This document shows, one piece after another, positions 31,326 through 32,933 of a stretch of 32,933 bases of DNA (the stretch's first letter is position 1; each line of letters begins with the position of its first letter). The stretch covers positions 1-32,933 of the forward strand of contig CANKTP010000023.1 in the NCBI GenBank assembly GCA_947486375.1. Reading direction: 5' to 3'. This DNA comes from Candidatus Hydrogenedentota bacterium. GTDB lineage: Bacteria; Hydrogenedentota; Hydrogenedentia; Hydrogenedentales; GCA-2746185. The notes beneath the pieces are model-generated. The model ran no database searches. It had not been told where the DNA came from and saw nothing but the letters and a program-made list of their open reading frames with translations. The translations under genes and the position numbers were made by a program.

Positions 31326-32312
31326 TTAGCGAACCCCGTACTGTTGCGCGATGAGGTTTGGAGTCTCGCCCACGAGCCTATCGTCAATCGAGAAAAAGAG
31401 CTCGGAAATATTGCTGAACGTTGCGGACGATTGTCCTCCCCCGCCCCCCGCCGCGCCGCCACCTCGCGCCGCGCCGCCACCGCCGCCGGCGGCTCCTGCT
31501 CCCCCCGCAGCCCCTCCCCCTCCGCCACCGGCGCCGCCGAATCCTCCGCCAGCTCCGCCGCCCCCACCCCCGCCGAAACCGCCACCACCCCGGGCGAATG
31601 CGGCATCCGCGGCTGGATTAGAGACCACAATCTTCGGAAGCGTCTCGCCAATGGCCGAGCGTAGCGCGTAGTACTGCGTTTCCATGCCGTCGAACGAACC
31701 GGTCCGGATATCGCCGGGCGATCCGATCCAGACGATATCGTCTTGCACCGTGTAATCCAAATTCATCGTGCCGAGAAGCGCCGAGAGGGCGTCCCGCAGG
31801 GGTACGTCGCGAAGGTTGATATACGGGACGTAGCCGTTCCCCGTGGCGATCTCCTGTCTGGCCGGCTTGGCGCCAGGGTCCGAATCCACGGTCTCGGGGC
31901 GCTTGCCGCGAAGTATGGGGGCCTTGGAATCGGCGTCTTCGGCGGCTTGCGAATGCCGCGCAATCACCGCGAGCGTGGCCGCGCGCCGCGCATCCTTGGA
32001 AATCGCGACGCCGCCGTCCGGCGAGGCCTGGGCCGCGCGCTTCGCCTTCCACGCCGCCAAGAGGGCCTCGCGCCGCTCGCTATCCATATCAATCGCGACG
32101 GAGCCCGGCTTTGCGGAGGTTTTCGGCGCATTGACGATCGAGCCATCCGCAGGGTCTTGAATGTAATACATGGAGGCCCCCTCGCGCAGATAGACGCCGG
32201 TGTAGTCGCGGTCGCCCACCGTGATCGAATCGGACCAAACGGGCGCGGGGACGGCGGCCATGAGGACGAGCAGGAATGCGACGGAAGGGAAGGAAACAGG
32301 GCAGTATTTCAT
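31326..32312 (-). CDS. Secreted STN-domain protein with polyglycine tract
   Basis: The 328-residue protein starts with a signal peptide (SVAFLLVLMAAVPAPVWS). An N-terminal stretch, ITVGDRDYTGVYLREGASMY, is a short beta module seen in planctomycete-type secreted proteins. Residues ~160-200, YVPYINLRDVPLRDALSALL then YTVQDDIVWIGSPGD, form a secretin/TonB short N-terminal (STN) fold. A run of ~55 mostly Gly/Ala residues follows, then the tail FSNISELFFSIDDRLVGETP. STN domains bind envelope partners, but no secretin barrel is present, so this is not a full secretin. AGGAG is 8 nt before the ATG. Function unknown. Confidence 0.75.
   Translation of the reverse strand: MKYCPVSFPSVAFLLVLMAAVPAPVWSDSITVGDRDYTGVYLREGASMYYIQDPADGSIVNAPKTSAKPGSVAIDMDSERREALLAAWKAKRAAQASPDGGVAISKDARRAATLAVIARHSQAAEDADSKAPILRGKRPETVDSDPGAKPARQEIATGNGYVPYINLRDVPLRDALSALLGTMNLDYTVQDDIVWIGSPGDIRTGSFDGMETQYYALRSAIGETLPKIVVSNPAADAAFARGGGGFGGGGGGGAGGGFGGAGGGGGGAAGGAGAAGGGGGAARGGGAAGGGGGQSSATFSNISELFFSIDDRLVGETPNLIAQQYGVR
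31437..31602 (-). repeat. Gly/Ala codon repeat tract within the STN protein gene
   Basis: About 165 bp of near-repetitive GGN/GCN codons (CCGCC-type on the plus strand) encode FGGGGGGGAGGGFGGAGG and similar units. The length is a multiple of three through to the tail. It looks like slippage-prone DNA that could vary between strains. Confidence 0.8.
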
Positions 32313-32365
32313 GATGAAACTCCTGGAATTTCGCTGCGTATCGCACGCCTACCTGCAACGCCGCC

Positions 32366-32395
32366 ATAGTATCATCGCCAGGGACATGCAACCAA
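32366..32395 (-). promoter_or_regulatory. Possible promoter of the STN protein gene
   Basis: TTGGTT (32390-32395), 18 nt, TACTAT (32366-32371) on the minus strand, giving a leader of about 45 nt. Confidence 0.45.
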
Positions 32396-32420
32396 TGTAG
32401 CGCGGGGAAACTCTGGCTGC

Positions 32421-32456
32421 TTGTTCGGCCACGGGCCGGAGGGTGTGCCCGAACAA
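32421..32456. other. Strong hairpin in the STN-terC divergent region
   Basis: TTGTTCGGCCAC pairs with GTGCCCGAACAA over 12 positions with one mismatch, leaving a 12-nt loop. It lies upstream of the predicted terC promoter, so it is not part of the predicted terC leader. It may be a regulator-binding site or an old terminator. Confidence 0.5.
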
Positions 32457-32495
32457 ATTTCCCGCAGGGGCCCTGGCACTTGGACACGCCGCATT

Positions 32496-32524
32496 TTGAG
32501 CTCGCGCGGCCCGGATGGTATGCT
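32496..32524 (+). promoter_or_regulatory. Promoter of the TerC-family gene
   Basis: TTGAGC (32496-32501), 17 nt, TATGCT (32519-32524) with an upstream TGG extension. The start near 32531 leaves ~100 nt to the ATG. Confidence 0.5.
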
Positions 32525-32631
32525 GCCTTGGCTGGGGGAATTCGACCCCGCTCGCAGGGCGCAGCCACCGAATACAAATCGACGACGCCCTCGATTTTCC
32601 CAAACCGCGGCCCCGATGCACTAGACGATCA

Positions 32632-32933
32632 ATGCCCTTCGAATTCAGCTTGGATGCCGCCACCGCGCTCGTCTCGGTCATTGCGATCGACGTGGCCCTC
32701 TCCGCCGACAACGCCGTCATCGTCGGCATGGCCGCGGCCGGGCTGCCCTCCGAGCAGCGGCGAAAAGCCATCATGGTGGGAATACTCGCGGCCGCCGGCC
32801 TCCGGATCGTTTTTGCGATATTTGTCGTCCAGCTCCTGAATATCCTTGGCCTGTTGTTTGCCGGTGGCGTTCTCCTGTTGTGGGTGAGTTGGAAACTCTG
32901 GCGCGAATTACACCCTGCAAAACCGCGCCCTAA
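32632..32933 (+). CDS. TerC-family integral membrane protein, 5' part
   Basis: The frame from the ATG at 32632 runs off the window and is therefore absent from the ORF track. One hundred codons read MPFEFSLDAATALVSVIAID, then VALSADNAVIVGMAAAGLPS, EQRRKAIMVGILAAAGLRIV, and two further hydrophobic spans. The IDxxLSxDNAV motif with its paired acidic residues is diagnostic of TerC/YjbE-type transporters, which export manganese or act in metal loading during secretion. The short cytoplasmic EQRRKA loop is also conserved. Alx, YjbE and YkoY-type members cannot be distinguished with half the protein missing. Confidence 0.9.
   Translation, partial: MPFEFSLDAATALVSVIAIDVALSADNAVIVGMAAAGLPSEQRRKAIMVGILAAAGLRIVFAIFVVQLLNILGLLFAGGVLLLWVSWKLWRELHPAKPRP

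Larger units (their letters stand above)
32313..32631. other. Divergent intergenic region, STN gene and terC
   Basis: This 319-base stretch holds the STN-gene promoter (32366-32395), a 12-bp-stem hairpin (32421-32456) and a terC promoter (32496-32524) with a ~100-nt leader. The ORFs drawn across it are shadows. I looked for a manganese (yybP-ykoY) riboswitch, common before terC genes, and did not find its conserved loops. Confidence 0.55.

Noticed and set aside
31407-31671. Proline-rich plus-strand ORF (31351..31671)
   Set aside because: It is the complement of the polyglycine tract of the STN protein.
32313-32631. Manganese (yybP-ykoY) riboswitch before terC
   Set aside because: Common for this gene family, but the conserved GGGGAGUA and CUUUGCC-like loops are not seen.

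Overview
The window is one contiguous piece of a GC-rich bacterial chromosome. Genes are dense, many starts are GTG or TTG, and adjacent genes often overlap by 4 nt. LpxL-type acyltransferase, lipoprotein and STN-domain genes point to a Gram-negative envelope. The mix of Gfo/Idh oxidoreductases, an FGE-like lipoprotein, a redoxin with a degenerate haem-domain-like tail, a TMTC-like TPR glycosyltransferase and short hairpin repeats resembles Planctomycetota or Hydrogenedentota genomes. That placement is inference, because no rRNA is present. I found no rRNA, tRNA, CRISPR array, IS transposase or phage gene.

Layout. 1-0.9 kb: start of the str operon (rpsL, then rpsG cut by the window edge) behind a strong promoter, on the minus strand. 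1.2-5.2 kb: purple-acid-phosphatase-like enzyme, SAM methyltransferase and alpha-glucan phosphorylase. 5.3-6.9 kb: two broken genes, an M20 amidohydrolase remnant and a frameshifted FGE-like lipoprotein. 7.1-12.4 kb: a glycine cleavage operon (gcvT-gcvH-gcvPA-gcvPB) ending in a lipoate-protein ligase, led by what reads as a ZTP (pfl) riboswitch. 12.4-14.0 kb: an accessory island with two near-identical ~153-bp hairpin elements flanking a HicB-HicA module, then a convergent HigB-HigA-like module with its operator. 14.1-17.8 kb: PLP alanine-racemase-fold enzyme, a small unknown gene and two Gfo/Idh oxidoreductases. 17.9-23.6 kb: glycine-zipper lipoprotein, transglutaminase, and an operon of fucose-isomerase-like protein, DJ-1/PfpI protein and TMTC-like membrane glycosyltransferase. 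23.6-24.7 kb: an HPt protein and a response regulator interrupted at a T7 run. 24.8-32.9 kb: DinB-like protein, hotdog thioesterase, LpxL-type acyltransferase, redoxin, AidB-type acyl-CoA dehydrogenase, sirtuin, HU/IHF, STN-domain protein with a polyglycine tract, and the start of a TerC-family membrane protein.

How the genes work together. The gcv cluster encodes the T, H and both P subunits plus the enzyme that can lipoylate H; no L protein (lpd) is in the window. The leader would tie glycine breakdown and methylene-THF supply to ZMP/ZTP, the signal of low 10-formyl-THF. The HPt and response regulator form a phosphorelay pair lacking a kinase. The most unusual features are the riboswitch-gcv pairing, the hairpin elements bracketing a toxin-antitoxin module, three frame-disrupted genes (two at homopolymer runs), an insertion in ribosomal protein S12, and a 28-bp palindrome upstream of the redoxin gene.
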